A model generated the notes under the pieces. That model was not told where the DNA came from. It did no database searches and saw only the letters and a program-made list of their open reading frames with translations. DNA of 64,000 nucleotides, from NCBI RefSeq assembly GCF_029635795.1, contig NZ_CP114280.1:3720001-3784000 (forward strand), read 5' to 3'. Below, in pieces: positions 49,948 to 59,739 of the stretch. How positions within the stretch are numbered: the first letter of the stretch is position 1; each line of letters begins with the position of its first letter. Origin of the DNA: Dickeya lacustris. Lineage in GTDB: Bacteria; Pseudomonadota; Gammaproteobacteria; Enterobacterales; Enterobacteriaceae. Position numbers and translations under genes: made by a program.

Positions 49948-50919
49948 GTGGCACAGGAATATACTGTTGAGCAATTGAACTACGGCCGTAAAGTTTATGA
50001 CTTTATGCGCTGGGATTACTGGGCTTTCGGTCTTTCTGGCCTGTTGCTGCTGCTGTCTATCGCCGTGATGGGCGTTCGCGGTTTCAACTGGGGGCTGGAT
50101 TTTACCGGCGGTACGGTTATCGAGATTTCGCTGGAAAAATCCGCCGATCTGGAGCAGATGCGTGAAGCATTGCAGAAAGCCGGTTTTGCCGATCCGCTGG
50201 TACAGAACTTCGGCAGCAGCCGCGACATTATGGTACGTATGCCGCCTGCTCATGATGAGGTTGGCGGTCAGGCGCTCGGGAGCAAGGTTGTTGGCGTGAT
50301 TAACGATGCCACCAGCCAGCATGCTACCGTGAAACGCATTGAGTTCGTCGGGCCAAGCGTAGGTGCGGATTTGGCGCAGAATGGCGCGATGGCGTTGATG
50401 GCTGCGTTAATCTGTATTCTGGTTTACGTCGGCTTTCGTTTCGAATGGCGTCTGGCGGCGGGGGTGGTTATTGCATTGGCGCATGACGTTCTCATTACTA
50501 TGGGCGTGTTAGCGCTATTTCGCATTGAAATTGATCTGACCATTATCGCATCGCTGATGTCGGTTATTGGTTATTCGCTAAACGATAGCATCGTGGTATC
50601 TGACCGTATTCGCGAAAACTTTCGCAAAATTCGGCGCGGCACACCGTACGAGATTTTCAACGTATCGTTGACCCAAACGTTGCACCGTACGCTGATAACC
50701 TCCGGCACCACGCTGGTAGTTATCCTGATGTTGTACCTGTTTGGTGGCGCGATGTTGCAAGGTTTCTCGTTGACCATGCTCATCGGTGTCACTATCGGTA
50801 CGGTGTCTTCTATCTATGTGGCATCCGCGCTGGCGCTCAAACTGGGTATGCGGCGTGAACATATGTTGGTGCAGAAGGTCGAGAAAGAGGGGGCTGATCA
50901 ACCCTCGTTGCTGCCCTAA
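49948..50919 (+). CDS. secF: protein translocase subunit SecF
   Basis: The 323 residues match SecF. The start is GTG 49948 ([11 protein letters not shown] after TGAGGA), 10 bases after secD. It includes [39 protein letters not shown] and [20 protein letters not shown], with six membrane helices. It is the last gene of queA-tgt-yajC-secDF and is followed by a strong terminator. In E. coli yajD and tsx come next; both are absent here. Confidence 0.98.
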   Translation: MAQEYTVEQLNYGRKVYDFMRWDYWAFGLSGLLLLLSIAVMGVRGFNWGLDFTGGTVIEISLEKSADLEQMREALQKAGFADPLVQNFGSSRDIMVRMPPAHDEVGGQALGSKVVGVINDATSQHATVKRIEFVGPSVGADLAQNGAMALMAALICILVYVGFRFEWRLAAGVVIALAHDVLITMGVLALFRIEIDLTIIASLMSVIGYSLNDSIVVSDRIRENFRKIRRGTPYEIFNVSLTQTLHRTLITSGTTLVVILMLYLFGGAMLQGFSLTMLIGVTIGTVSSIYVASALALKLGMRREHMLVQKVEKEGADQPSLLP

Positions 50920-50956
50920 CTCGGCTTTTTATCGCTACTCTGTGGCGGCTTAAAAG

Positions 50957-50987
50957 AAAAACCCTGCGCTTGCGCAGGGTTTTTTTA
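50957..50987 (+). terminator. intrinsic terminator after secF
   Basis: ACCCTGCGC and GCGCAGGGT pair around TT, followed by seven T, with an A-rich run before. It could also work for yajI on the other strand. Confidence 0.93.
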
Positions 50988-51112
50988 TCCATCGTTTATC
51001 GATCTATGCCACATGGTTGCCGCCATACTCACAGGCTGGCCTGAGTGCGCTCTCTTTTTCTCTGCCGCTGAGTTAATTAATCGTGTGTGGTTAATGTCAT
51101 TACGGCAAAAAG

Positions 51113-51652
51113 TTAGCGTTCACTCATCGCACGCACCGTGTGGAAGCGAATAAATCCTAACTGCTCTGGCGTCAGGTTAGCCAGCCTGACCTCGACAGTC
51201 AGCTGTGAGGCTGGCGGTTGCGCTAGGGGGAAAACCAGTGTTTGGGTTTGCGTGTCGCCAGTTAAGGGTTTACCGCTGACCGGATCAAGAGGCCCCCAAT
51301 CAAGCATCGCCTGAAAAGCGGGCAGCGCCTGCGCGTCCATAGCGCGGATAGTTAAAAGCGCGCGCGCGCCATTTGCTTCGGCCTCTACTTTACTCAGCGA
51401 AATACTGAGATGGCCAATGTGGCTGTCAAGTAATGCGCGATTTTGTGCCGCAGGCAGCAAATAGACGCCGGCAGTCGAGCTGGCATTGAGGCTATTTTGC
51501 TGTTCCAGCGCGATGGCGCGGTCAGCCAGTGTATGTAACTGCTGATTGATTTGGCCTAGTTCACTCTGTACCCGGTTGGTTGGCGGTTTTGTACAGCCGG
51601 TCACTACTATCAACGCGGCTAGTATTGGGATAAGTCGGCGGTGAAAAATCAT
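51113..51652 (-). CDS. yajI: DUF3251 lipoprotein YajI
   Basis: The 179-residue protein has a lipoprotein signal: a basic start, LIPILAALIVV and the lipobox VTGC, so Cys20 is lipidated. A helical coiled-coil stretch follows (VQSELGQINQQLHTLADRAI), then a beta-rich domain. Function is unknown. It lies between secF and nrdR and is convergent with secF, as yajI does in E. coli near tsx. Confidence 0.88.
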   Translation of the reverse strand: MIFHRRLIPILAALIVVTGCTKPPTNRVQSELGQINQQLHTLADRAIALEQQNSLNASSTAGVYLLPAAQNRALLDSHIGHLSISLSKVEAEANGARALLTIRAMDAQALPAFQAMLDWGPLDPVSGKPLTGDTQTQTLVFPLAQPPASQLTVEVRLANLTPEQLGFIRFHTVRAMSER

Positions 51653-52100
51653 AGGCGATTTCCTCTGACCTTGATGAGGTCATCAATGATTCCGGTGGGT
51701 ATGGCTGTGCATTTTGCGCGCTTGAGCACTGTTGCAATTCTGTTGTTATACCTATTCTGTCGTTATACCTATTGATATCGGGCGTGTGGTGTGGCACCAC
51801 ACTACGGTGATGCGGAAAAACACCGTCTGCTGTTTCTATAGTGGCGTAAATAAGCAGAAAAGCGTAAGCAGAAGAGGCTGAATTGGCAGAAAAACGCTGA
51901 CGCAATCGCAAAATCCTCACTTTGCCGGGCGGACATTCACGGTAACGAGAAGGTCGGCTGTTTTTTGCCTGTGTCCCCGGCATGGCAACTGTCTAAAGCT
52001 GATGTTTGTGATTGTAAACGCACGGTTGTCGGGATTTGGGTTATAGCGGGAATTCGGGGTAAACTAAGGCAAGTTTGCAACGCAATGGTCTGGATGGTTT
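51653..52100. other. intergenic region between divergent yajI and nrdR
   Basis: 448 bases with a 17-bp duplication (51738-51771) and no convincing gene. The sequence before nrdR (about 52000-52095) should hold its promoter; no clear box pair was chosen. Confidence 0.45.
51738..51771 (+). repeat. 17-bp tandem duplication upstream of yajI
   Basis: TTCTGTTGTTATACCTA (51738) is followed by TTCTGTCGTTATACCTA (51755), with one mismatch. Confidence 0.9.
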
Positions 52101-52550
52101 ATGCATTGTCCTTTTTGTGCCGCAGTAGATACCAAAGTGATCGACTCTCGTCTGGTGGGCGAGGGGACGCAAGTTCGCCGACGTCGGCAGTGTTTGGTGT
52201 GCAATGAGCGTTTTACAACCTTCGAAGTTGCGGAACTGGTGATGCCGCGCGTGATTAAGAGTAATGATGTGCGTGAGCCGTTTAATGAAGATAAATTGCG
52301 CAGCGGTATGTTGAAGGCACTGGAAAAGCGGCCGGTCAGTTCTGATGATGTAGAAACTGCCATTACCCATATCAAGTCCCAGCTACGGGCTACCGGAGAG
52401 CGTGAAGTCACGGCTAAAATGGTCGGCAATTTAGTGATGGATGCGCTGAAAAAACTCGATAAGGTCGCTTATATCCGCTTTGCTTCGGTTTACCGCAGTT
52501 TTGAGGATGTCCGAGAGTTTGGTGAAGAGATAGCCCGCTTGCAGGATTAA
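52101..52550 (+). CDS. nrdR: transcriptional repressor NrdR
   Basis: NrdR senses ATP/dATP and represses ribonucleotide reductase operons. The 149 residues have an N-terminal zinc ribbon with C3, C6, C31 and C34 and an ATP-cone domain (about 46-136, [20 protein letters not shown]). It precedes ribD by 82 bases, the conserved nrdR-ribD-ribH-nusB order. Confidence 0.98.
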   Translation: MHCPFCAAVDTKVIDSRLVGEGTQVRRRRQCLVCNERFTTFEVAELVMPRVIKSNDVREPFNEDKLRSGMLKALEKRPVSSDDVETAITHIKSQLRATGEREVTAKMVGNLVMDALKKLDKVAYIRFASVYRSFEDVREFGEEIARLQD

Positions 52551-52632
52551 TGCTCTTTTTTAGCGTGCCGAGTGTGCAACGGTACTTTCCTGGTTCTTTC
52601 CCGGTACGTCTTTAACGCCAGATGGGGACAGC

Positions 52633-53745
52633 ATGACAATAAAGTCGGATGAATTTTATATGGCGCGCGCGTTGGAACTGGCGCGCCGTGGGCGTTTTAC
52701 CACAACGCCAAACCCGAATGTAGGGTGTGTGATTGTGCGTGACGGGGAGATCGTTGGTGAAGGGTATCACCAGAAAGCCGGTGAGCCGCATGCAGAAGTG
52801 CATGCTTTGCGTCAGGCCGGTGAGCGGGCGCGCGGTGCAACGGCCTATGTGACATTAGAACCCTGTAGCCATCATGGGCGAACCCCGCCTTGTGCCGATG
52901 CGTTGATTGCCGCTGGCGTAGCCCGCGTGGTTGCGGCCATGCAAGACCCTAATCCTCAGGTGGCCGGACGAGGGTTACATCGTTTGCAGCAGGCGGGCAT
53001 TGCGGGGCAGCACAGTGTATTGATGGCACAGGCAGAGCAAATTAACCGAGGCTTTCTCAAGCGGATGCGGACGGGGTTTCCCTATGTGCAGCTTAAACTT
53101 GGCGCATCGCTCGATGGCCGCACCGCAATGGCCTCCGGCGAAAGTCAGTGGATAACATCGCCTCAGTCACGTCAGGATGTGCAGCGTTTCCGGGCACAGA
53201 GTTCAGCCATTTTAACCAGCAGCGCCACCGTGCTGGCCGACGATCCTTCACTAACGGTACGTTGGGCGGAGCTTGATGAGCAAACGCGCCAGACTTACCC
53301 GGAAAGCGCTTTGCGCCAGCCGGTACGCGTGGTGGTGGACAGTCAGTCGCGCGTTACGCCGCAGCATCGCCTGGTGAGCCTGCCCGGGGAAACCTGGCTG
53401 GCTCGCCCTGTACGGGATGCGCAGAGCTGGCCGGACGGTGTCGAGCAGTTGACTATACCGCTGCATGGTGGTGGTGTTGATTTGGTGGCGCTGATGATGG
53501 TCTTGGGGCAGCGTCAAATCAATTCGGTCTGGGTTGAAGCCGGGCCGCGACTGGCTGGCGCACTGTTACAGGCAGGCGTCGTCGATGAGCTTATCGTTTA
53601 TCTCGCACCGACATTATTGGGTGATGCCGCCCGCCCATTGTGTGTATTGCCCGGGCTTGAGCATCTGGCGCAAGCGCCATCGTTTCGCATTGCGGATGTG
53701 CGTCAGATTGGGCCTGATGTCCGTTTGACGCTAACGCCGCAATAA
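52633..53745 (+). CDS. ribD: bifunctional riboflavin deaminase/reductase RibD
   Basis: RibD carries out steps two and three of riboflavin synthesis: deamination, then NADPH reduction, of the pyrimidine intermediate. The N-terminal deaminase has zinc-site H53-A54-E55 in EPHAEVHAL and the cysteines C78 and C87 in EPCSHHGRTPPC. The C-terminal reductase starts near residue 148 (VQLKLGASLDGRTAMASGES). The length of 370 is normal. Its start sits after a GGGGACAGC region. The product feeds RibH. Confidence 0.98.
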   Translation: MTIKSDEFYMARALELARRGRFTTTPNPNVGCVIVRDGEIVGEGYHQKAGEPHAEVHALRQAGERARGATAYVTLEPCSHHGRTPPCADALIAAGVARVVAAMQDPNPQVAGRGLHRLQQAGIAGQHSVLMAQAEQINRGFLKRMRTGFPYVQLKLGASLDGRTAMASGESQWITSPQSRQDVQRFRAQSSAILTSSATVLADDPSLTVRWAELDEQTRQTYPESALRQPVRVVVDSQSRVTPQHRLVSLPGETWLARPVRDAQSWPDGVEQLTIPLHGGGVDLVALMMVLGQRQINSVWVEAGPRLAGALLQAGVVDELIVYLAPTLLGDAARPLCVLPGLEHLAQAPSFRIADVRQIGPDVRLTLTPQ

Positions 53746-53892
53746 CTTGAGCGCTTGTATCGGGAGCGACAGCGGGTGGTTTTCATCGCCGCTGAAGGTT
53801 TCGTCGTTATCAAGCCAAAAGCGGATACGCGTGTAGAAGAATATGATAGAATCCGCCCCCCTGCGGGGTCGTAAAACAATCAAAGGAAAGCT

Positions 53893-54366
53893 ATGAACAT
53901 TATTGAAGGTGTTGTTGCCGCTCCGAATGCCCGTGTGGCGATTGCTATCGCCCGTTTCAATCACTTCATCAACGATAGCCTGTTAGAAGGCGCGCTGGAT
54001 GCATTAAAGCGCATCGGGCAGGTGAAAGAAGAGAATGTCACCGTGGTATGGGTGCCGGGTGCCTATGAGTTACCGCTGACTGCGCGTGCGCTGGCCAATA
54101 GCCAGAAATATGACGCAGTGGTGGCACTGGGTACGGTGATTCGCGGTGGTACAGCGCATTTTGAATTTGTTGCCGGTGAGTGCAGTTCTGGTCTGTCTCA
54201 TGTTGCAATGAACAGCGACATTCCCGTTGCCTTCGGCGTGTTGACAACCGAAAGCATTGAGCAGGCCATTGAGCGCGCCGGGACAAAAGCCGGAAACAAA
54301 GGGGCGGAAGCCGCTCTGACCGCGCTTGAAATGATCAACGTATTACACTCAATCAAGTCAGCCTGA
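53893..54366 (+). CDS. ribH: 6,7-dimethyl-8-ribityllumazine synthase
   Basis: RibH (also ribE) joins the pyrimidine made by RibD and RibA with dihydroxybutanone phosphate to give the direct riboflavin precursor. It forms a hollow 60-subunit shell in many bacteria. The 157 residues have [49 protein letters not shown] and [16 protein letters not shown]. The ATG has an AAAGGAAAG ribosome site. The 147 bases after ribD contain a TATGAT-like -10 near 53840 and no FMN riboswitch. Confidence 0.98.
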   Translation: MNIIEGVVAAPNARVAIAIARFNHFINDSLLEGALDALKRIGQVKEENVTVVWVPGAYELPLTARALANSQKYDAVVALGTVIRGGTAHFEFVAGECSSGLSHVAMNSDIPVAFGVLTTESIEQAIERAGTKAGNKGAEAALTALEMINVLHSIKSA

Positions 54367-54388
54367 TTTATTTAGTAAGGGGTATTCC

Positions 54389-54808
54389 GTGAAACCTGCT
54401 GCTCGTCGCCGCGCTCGTGAATGTGCGGTTCAAGCGCTTTATTCCTGGCAGTTATCCAAAAACGATATTGCCGATGTTGAACTACAGTTCCTGAGCGAGC
54501 AGGATGTCAAAGGCGTGGACATCGCCTATTTCCGTGAGCTGTTGGCGGGTGTCGCCACCCAGGCGGAAAAGCTGGATGCCCAGATGTCGCCCTACCTGTC
54601 TCGTCAACTCGAAGAGTTGGGGCAGGTAGAAAGGGCCATCCTGCGTCTGGCGGTGTATGAGCTTGGCAAACGCGAAGATGTGCCATATAAAGTTGCCATC
54701 AATGAGGCGATTGAACTGGCAAAAGTATTTGGCGCTGAAGATAGTCACAAGTTTGTCAATGGCGTGCTGGACAAAGCCGGGCCACATTTGCGGCCGGGTA
54801 AAAGATAA
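54389..54808 (+). CDS. nusB: transcription antitermination factor NusB
   Basis: NusB with NusE (S10) binds boxA RNA and supports rRNA antitermination. The all-helical 139 residues match the family: [18 protein letters not shown] at the start and [20 protein letters not shown] near the end. It starts at GTG with AAGGGG upstream, 22 bases after ribH. Confidence 0.97.
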   Translation: MKPAARRRARECAVQALYSWQLSKNDIADVELQFLSEQDVKGVDIAYFRELLAGVATQAEKLDAQMSPYLSRQLEELGQVERAILRLAVYELGKREDVPYKVAINEAIELAKVFGAEDSHKFVNGVLDKAGPHLRPGKR

Positions 54809-54816
54809 GTCAGTCA

Positions 54817-54844
54817 GGGCCGGTTTACCGGCCTTGGTTTTTTT
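54817..54844 (+). terminator. hairpin with T-run between nusB and thiL
   Basis: GGCCGG and CCGGCC pair around TTTA, followed by TTGG and seven T. It may reduce read-through from ribH-nusB into thiL. Confidence 0.7.
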
Positions 54845-54868
54845 CAGGTATCGCATTCTGGAAAGATT

Positions 54869-55843
54869 ATGGCTCAAGGTGAGTTTGATGTGATTGCCCG
54901 CTATTTCAATCGCGCAGGTCACTCGCGGCGGGATGTTGAGCTGGGTATTGGCGATGACTGTGCCCTGCTCACCCTGGCAGAAAAACAGTGGTTGGCTGTC
55001 AGTACCGACACACTGGTCAGCGGCGTGCATTTTTTACCGGATATCGACCCGGCTTCTCTGGCTTATAAATCTCTGGCGGTAAATTTAAGCGATTTGGCGG
55101 CGATGGGGGCCGATCCTGCATTCGTCTCGCTGGCGCTGACGTTACCCCATGTCGATACCGATTGGCTGGCGGCATATAGCGACAGCTTATTTGAACAGCT
55201 CGATTATTACGGTATGCAATTAATCGGCGGCGATACGACACGCGGGCCGTTGAGTCTGACGTTGACCATTCAGGGCTTGGTGCCGGCAGGTCGTGCGCTA
55301 AGGCGCAGTGGCGCACGGGTTGGTGACTGGATTTATGTTACCGGTACGCTTGGCGATAGCGCTGCGGGTTTAGCGCTGCTACAGGCGGATTGGGCGGTGA
55401 CGAATGATGATGATCGCCGTTTCTTGTTACAACGCCATCTGCGGCCTCAGCCACGTATTTTATATGGTCAGGCGCTGCGCGATTTAGCGAGCGCGGCGAT
55501 TGACCTGTCTGATGGTCTGGCCTCCGATTTGCGACATATTCTCAACGCCAGCGATTGCGGCGCGCGTATTCATCTTGATGCGTTACCGTATTCCGAAGCG
55601 CTGCTGCGCCATAGTTCACTGGCGCAACGTAGGCAGTGGGCGCTCGGCGGGGGTGAGGATTATGAGTTATGTTTTACCGTGCCAGAAGTGAACCGAGGAG
55701 CGCTGGACGTCGCGATCGGCCACTTAGGGGCAGGTTACCGTTGCATTGGTCAAATTACCTCTGCGAGCGAGGGCATGATTTTCTGCTGTGACGGCCAAGC
55801 GGTAGATATTGATGTAAAAGGGTATGACCATTTTGGCGCATAA
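54869..55843 (+). CDS. thiL: thiamine-monophosphate kinase
   Basis: ThiL phosphorylates thiamin monophosphate to the active diphosphate. The 324 residues have the PurM-like fold, with [45 protein letters not shown] and [14 protein letters not shown] as Mg-ATP and substrate sites. Its end overlaps pgpA by 20 bases. Confidence 0.97.
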   Translation: MAQGEFDVIARYFNRAGHSRRDVELGIGDDCALLTLAEKQWLAVSTDTLVSGVHFLPDIDPASLAYKSLAVNLSDLAAMGADPAFVSLALTLPHVDTDWLAAYSDSLFEQLDYYGMQLIGGDTTRGPLSLTLTIQGLVPAGRALRRSGARVGDWIYVTGTLGDSAAGLALLQADWAVTNDDDRRFLLQRHLRPQPRILYGQALRDLASAAIDLSDGLASDLRHILNASDCGARIHLDALPYSEALLRHSSLAQRRQWALGGGEDYELCFTVPEVNRGALDVAIGHLGAGYRCIGQITSASEGMIFCCDGQAVDIDVKGYDHFGA

Positions 55844-56336
55844 CAATAAACATTCGTTGGTGGCTAAACGTCGTCTGCGGATGCGCAACCCCTGGCACCT
55901 GATGGCGACGGGTTTTGGCAGTGGGTTGTCACCGTGGATGCCGGGTACAGCAGGCTCACTGGCGGCGATCCCGCTATGGTATGTGCTGATGCTCTTACCG
56001 TTACAGCTCTACTCGCTATGGGTCATGCTGAGTATTTGTCTTGGTGTGTACCTGTGTCACCGCACGGCAAAAGACATGGGGGTTCACGATCACGGCAGTA
56101 TCGTCTGGGACGAGTTTGTTGGGATGTGGATAACCTTAATTGCAATACCCTCAAGGCACTGGGGATGGGTTGCTGCCGGTTTTGTTATTTTCCGGGTTCT
56201 CGATATTTATAAACCCTGGCCGATACGCTGGTTTGACCGGCATGTTCACGGCGGAATGGGCATAATGGTCGATGATATTATCGCTGGTATTCTTTCCGCC
56301 GCCGTCCTGTATGTTGCCGGACATTACTTTTCCTGA
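55824..56336 (+). CDS. pgpA: phosphatidylglycerophosphatase A
   Basis: PgpA dephosphorylates phosphatidylglycerophosphate to phosphatidylglycerol at the inner membrane. The 170 residues have a family core [20 protein letters not shown], the acidic [12 protein letters not shown] and [20 protein letters not shown]. Several hydrophobic helices are present. It overlaps thiL and is convergent with dxs. Confidence 0.96.
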   Translation: MTILAHNNKHSLVAKRRLRMRNPWHLMATGFGSGLSPWMPGTAGSLAAIPLWYVLMLLPLQLYSLWVMLSICLGVYLCHRTAKDMGVHDHGSIVWDEFVGMWITLIAIPSRHWGWVAAGFVIFRVLDIYKPWPIRWFDRHVHGGMGIMVDDIIAGILSAAVLYVAGHYFS

Positions 56337-56365
56337 CGGCGTCGAGTCCGGCGAAAGGCAGGCGT

Positions 56366-56393
56366 AAAAAAACCGGGAAATCCCGGTTTTTTT
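56366..56393. terminator. bidirectional terminator between pgpA and dxs
   Basis: AACCGGGA and TCCCGGTT pair around AA, with seven A before and seven T after in total, so both pgpA and dxs transcripts can end here. Confidence 0.92.
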
Positions 56394-56412
56394 GTCTGGC
56401 AGTCTACGCGCG

Positions 56413-58276
56413 TTACGCTAGCCAGTCGAGTATCTGTTGTTGAATACCGATGGCATTGAGCTTCAGGTCAGCGCGAATTTCCGTTTGCGTGCCCTGAGGA
56501 ATAAATTCATCAGGTAGACCAAGATTGAGGACAGGCACCCGTAAGCGTTTTGCCATCACATATTCATTTACGCCGCTACCGGCACCGCCTATAACGGCAT
56601 TTTCTTCCAGTGTGATGAAGGCATCATGGCTGGTGGCCAGCGAGTCCAGCAGTGCCTCATCCAACGGTTTGACAAAACGCATGTCCACCAACGTGGCGTT
56701 TAATGCGGCGGCGGCTTGCTGCGCTTCTGGCAGCAGGGTGCCAAAGTTGAGGATGGCGATTTTTTCTCCGTGGCGTTTTACCACACCTTTGCCAAGCGGC
56801 AGACATTCCAGAGGAGTCAGCGCTACGCCGGTCACATTGCCGCGAGGATAACGTACAGCGCAAGGCCCGGAGCGGTGGTGATAACCCGTATGCAGCATCA
56901 ATCGGCACTCGTTTTCATCGCTTGGCGTCATGATAACCATACCGGGAATACAACGCAGATAAGAGAGATCAAACGCACCCTGATGCGTTTGACCATCAGC
57001 ACCGACAATACCGCCGCGATCGATAGCAAACAGCACCGGCAGATTCTGAATGGCAACATCATGAATCACTTGATCGTAGGCACGTTGCAAGAAGGTGGAG
57101 TAAATCGCCACCACCGGACGGTATCCGCCAATGGCGAGCCCTGCCGCGAATGTCACGGCATGCTGCTCGGCGATAGCCACATCAAAATATTGCTGAGGAT
57201 ACTGGCGTGAAAACGCCACCATGCCCGAGCCTTCACGCATAGCGGGGGTGATGGCCATCAACCTGGGGTCATCAGCGGCCGTTTGTGATAACCATTGGCC
57301 GAAAACGGCTGAGTAGGTTGGCTGCGCTTCCTGATTTTTGGGCAGCGTGCCGCTGGCCGGGTCAAATTTCGGGACGGCGTGCCAGCTTATCGGGTCTTGC
57401 TCGGCCGGGGCGTAACCCTTACCTTTCTTGGTCATAATATGCAGCAACTGAGGGCCTTTCAGGTCACGCATATTTTTCAGTGTTTGCGCCAGTGCCTGCA
57501 CATCATGCCCATCGACCGGGCCGATATAATTAAAGCCAAGTTCTTCAAACAGTGTGCCGGGTACGACCATGCCTTTGAGGTGTTCTTCGGTACGCTTCAC
57601 CAACTCTTTTATCGGCGGCAGGCCGGAGAGCACTTTCTTGCCGCCTTCTCGCAAGGTGGAGTAGAGCTTGCCGGACAATAGCTGTGCCAGGTGGTTGTTC
57701 AACGCCCCGACATTCTCTGAAATCGACATTTCATTGTCATTGAGGATAACGAGCATGTCGGGTTTGATGTCACCGGCATGGTTCATCGCCTCGAATGCCA
57801 TTCCGGCGGTAATGGCTCCATCGCCAATCACACATACGGTGCGGCGGCCTTTGCCTTCCCTTTCGGCGGCAACGGCCATACCGAGTACCGGCGCTGATAG
57901 ACGTGGACGAGTGCCCGACGCTTAACACGTCGTATTCACTTTCACCGCGCCACGGGAAGGGGTGCAAACCGCCTTTCTGACGAATGGTGGCAATGCGGTC
58001 ACGCCTTCCGGTAAGAATTTTATGGGGGTAAGCCTGATGTCCGACATCCCATACCAGATGATCGAACGGTGTGTTGTAAACGTAATGCAGCGCGACGGTC
58101 AATTCGACCGCTCCCAGACCCGAGGCAAAATGCCCGCTTGAACGGCTGACGCTGTCCAGCAGATATTGCCGCAGTTCATCACACAATTTGGGCAGGCTTT
58201 CCCTTGGCAACATGCGCAGTTCTTCAGGGTCATTCACCAGCGCCAGCGTAGGGTATTTCGCTATATCAAAGGTCAT
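56413..58276 (-). pseudogene. dxs: 1-deoxy-D-xylulose-5-phosphate synthase, frameshifted
   Basis: Dxs joins pyruvate and glyceraldehyde-3-phosphate, using thiamin diphosphate, in the first step of the MEP isoprenoid pathway. The N-terminal part (58276 to about 57887) reads normally through [13 protein letters not shown], then shifts. The rest (from 57879) reads [20 protein letters not shown] with the GDGAITAGM cofactor site and continues to the natural end. The span is 1864 bases, exactly 620 codons plus stop plus one base, and E. coli Dxs has 620 residues. The extra base falls within about 57883-57887; removing 57886 restores [13 protein letters not shown]. No homopolymer is there. As read, the first frame stops at 57770 after 168 residues. 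Dxs is normally essential, so sequence error is quite possible. Confidence 0.9.
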
Positions 58277-58309
58277 CGGATACTCATCAGGCGATATTTT
58301 GTATGAAAA

Positions 58310-59221
58310 TTATTTGTCGCGTTCAACGACATAGTTAGCCAGATCCCGCAACGGGCTCAGTGCCGCCGCTTTACCTAGCTTCTCTTCCAGTTCGTTCAGT
58401 GCCGCAAGCGCATCATCACGCAGCTCACAGGCCTTGGTTTGCGCCTGTTCGAGCCCAAGCAGCGCCGGATAGGTGCTTTTACCGAGTTGTTGGTCAGCGC
58501 CCTGACGTTTACCGGTTGTCGCGCTATCGCCGATTACATCAAGAATATCGTCCTGTACCTGAAAGGCCAGACCGATGGCATTGGCATAGCTATCAAGATA
58601 CGGTAGCGCCTGACGGCCTCGCTCGCCGCCTGCCAGCGCGCCGAGCCTTACGGCTGCGCGGATCAGCGCGCCGGTTTTGTGGCGATGGATACGTTCGAGC
58701 GCCAGGAGATCCACATGATGTCCTTCTGCCTCTAAATCCAGCGCCTGACCACCACACATACCGGCAACGCCGCTGGCTTGCGCAAGTTCAGAAATCATCG
58801 CCAGCCTGTCGCGGTCACTGACCGCAGGCATGGGTGCATCAGCCAGAATGGAAAATGCCAGCGTTTGCAGCGCATCGCCCGCCAGCACCGCTTTATCTTC
58901 GCCAAAACGGATGTGGCAGGTTGGCTGGCCGCGCCGTAAATCATCGTTATCCATCGCGGGTAAATCATCGTGGATCAATGAATAGGCGTGAATACACTCA
59001 ACTGCCGCTGCCGGCGCGTCAAGGTTTTCTGGCGCCACATCAAACAGCTGGCCGGTGGTGTAAACCAAAAAGGGCCGCAGCCGCTTTCCCCCCAGCAGGG
59101 CTCCATATGACATCGCTTCCACTAAGGCACTGCCCTGAAACGGCAGCAGGGAAATAAAACGATCGAGTGCGGCGTTGATGCGCTGGTGGTGAGCGGTGAG
59201 CTGTTGTAAAAAATCTGTCAT
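58310..59221 (-). CDS. ispA: (2E,6E)-farnesyl diphosphate synthase
   Basis: IspA condenses isopentenyl diphosphate with dimethylallyl and geranyl diphosphates to make farnesyl diphosphate, the precursor of ubiquinone and undecaprenyl carriers. The 303 residues have the first Asp-rich motif in SLIHDDLPAMDNDD (83-94), GGKRLRPFLVY (44-54) and the second motif in AFQVQDDILDVIGD. It lies 2 bases after xseB and 33 before dxs in an xseB-ispA-dxs operon. Confidence 0.97.
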   Translation of the reverse strand: MTDFLQQLTAHHQRINAALDRFISLLPFQGSALVEAMSYGALLGGKRLRPFLVYTTGQLFDVAPENLDAPAAAVECIHAYSLIHDDLPAMDNDDLRRGQPTCHIRFGEDKAVLAGDALQTLAFSILADAPMPAVSDRDRLAMISELAQASGVAGMCGGQALDLEAEGHHVDLLALERIHRHKTGALIRAAVRLGALAGGERGRQALPYLDSYANAIGLAFQVQDDILDVIGDSATTGKRQGADQQLGKSTYPALLGLEQAQTKACELRDDALAALNELEEKLGKAAALSPLRDLANYVVERDK

Positions 59222-59223
59222 AA

Positions 59224-59466
59224 CTACTCATTGTCCGGCGTAAAAGGGGCTAAGTCACTCTCAGGGGTATCATTTAGCAGTATTTGCACACGCTGCTCCG
59301 CCTGTTGGAGTTTTGCCTGTCCTTGACGTGCCAACTGGACACCTTGTTCAAAGGCATTGAGCGCATCTTCTAACGGCAGTTCACCGGATTCCAGACGCGA
59401 CACAATCTGTTCAAGTTCGGCGAGCGAGTGTTCAAAGCTGGCAGGTTGTTCAGTTTTTTTCGGCAT
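59224..59466 (-). CDS. xseB: exodeoxyribonuclease VII small subunit
   Basis: XseB is the small helical subunit of the ExoVII single-strand nuclease. The 80 residues contain [20 protein letters not shown] and [19 protein letters not shown], the family signature. It leads the operon and is divergent from thiI. The acidic C-terminal tail is normal. Confidence 0.96.
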   Translation of the reverse strand: MPKKTEQPASFEHSLAELEQIVSRLESGELPLEDALNAFEQGVQLARQGQAKLQQAEQRVQILLNDTPESDLAPFTPDNE

Positions 59467-59739
59467 ATGGGTGTTGAAATCCTGTTTATACGCGCTCGGT
59501 GACGCGGATGCTAGCGATTATTCTGGTGAAGGGCGCTCGCTGTTTCTCTGCAAGAGCGCAATTATGCGCTTAATTCGCGCAGATTACCGCAATATGGTGA
59601 TATACTCCGCGCCCTGGATCTATCGCTAAACCATACAACGTGTGCAGGTTTACCGATACGTGATTTTAGCGCCCTGGCAACCACGCGAGTGTGGCGAGTC
59701 TGGGCTTTACGCCTTCAGAACCAATTAACGACAGCCGCC

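Noticed and set aside
53746..53892. FMN riboswitch before ribH
   Set aside because: The gap is only 147 bases and shows none of the conserved RFN stems; in enterobacteria that element is upstream of ribB.
57886..57886. Programmed frameshifting in dxs
   Set aside because: No slippery heptamer or stimulatory structure is at the site, and no dxs is known to use recoding; a simple one-base insertion or error is likelier.
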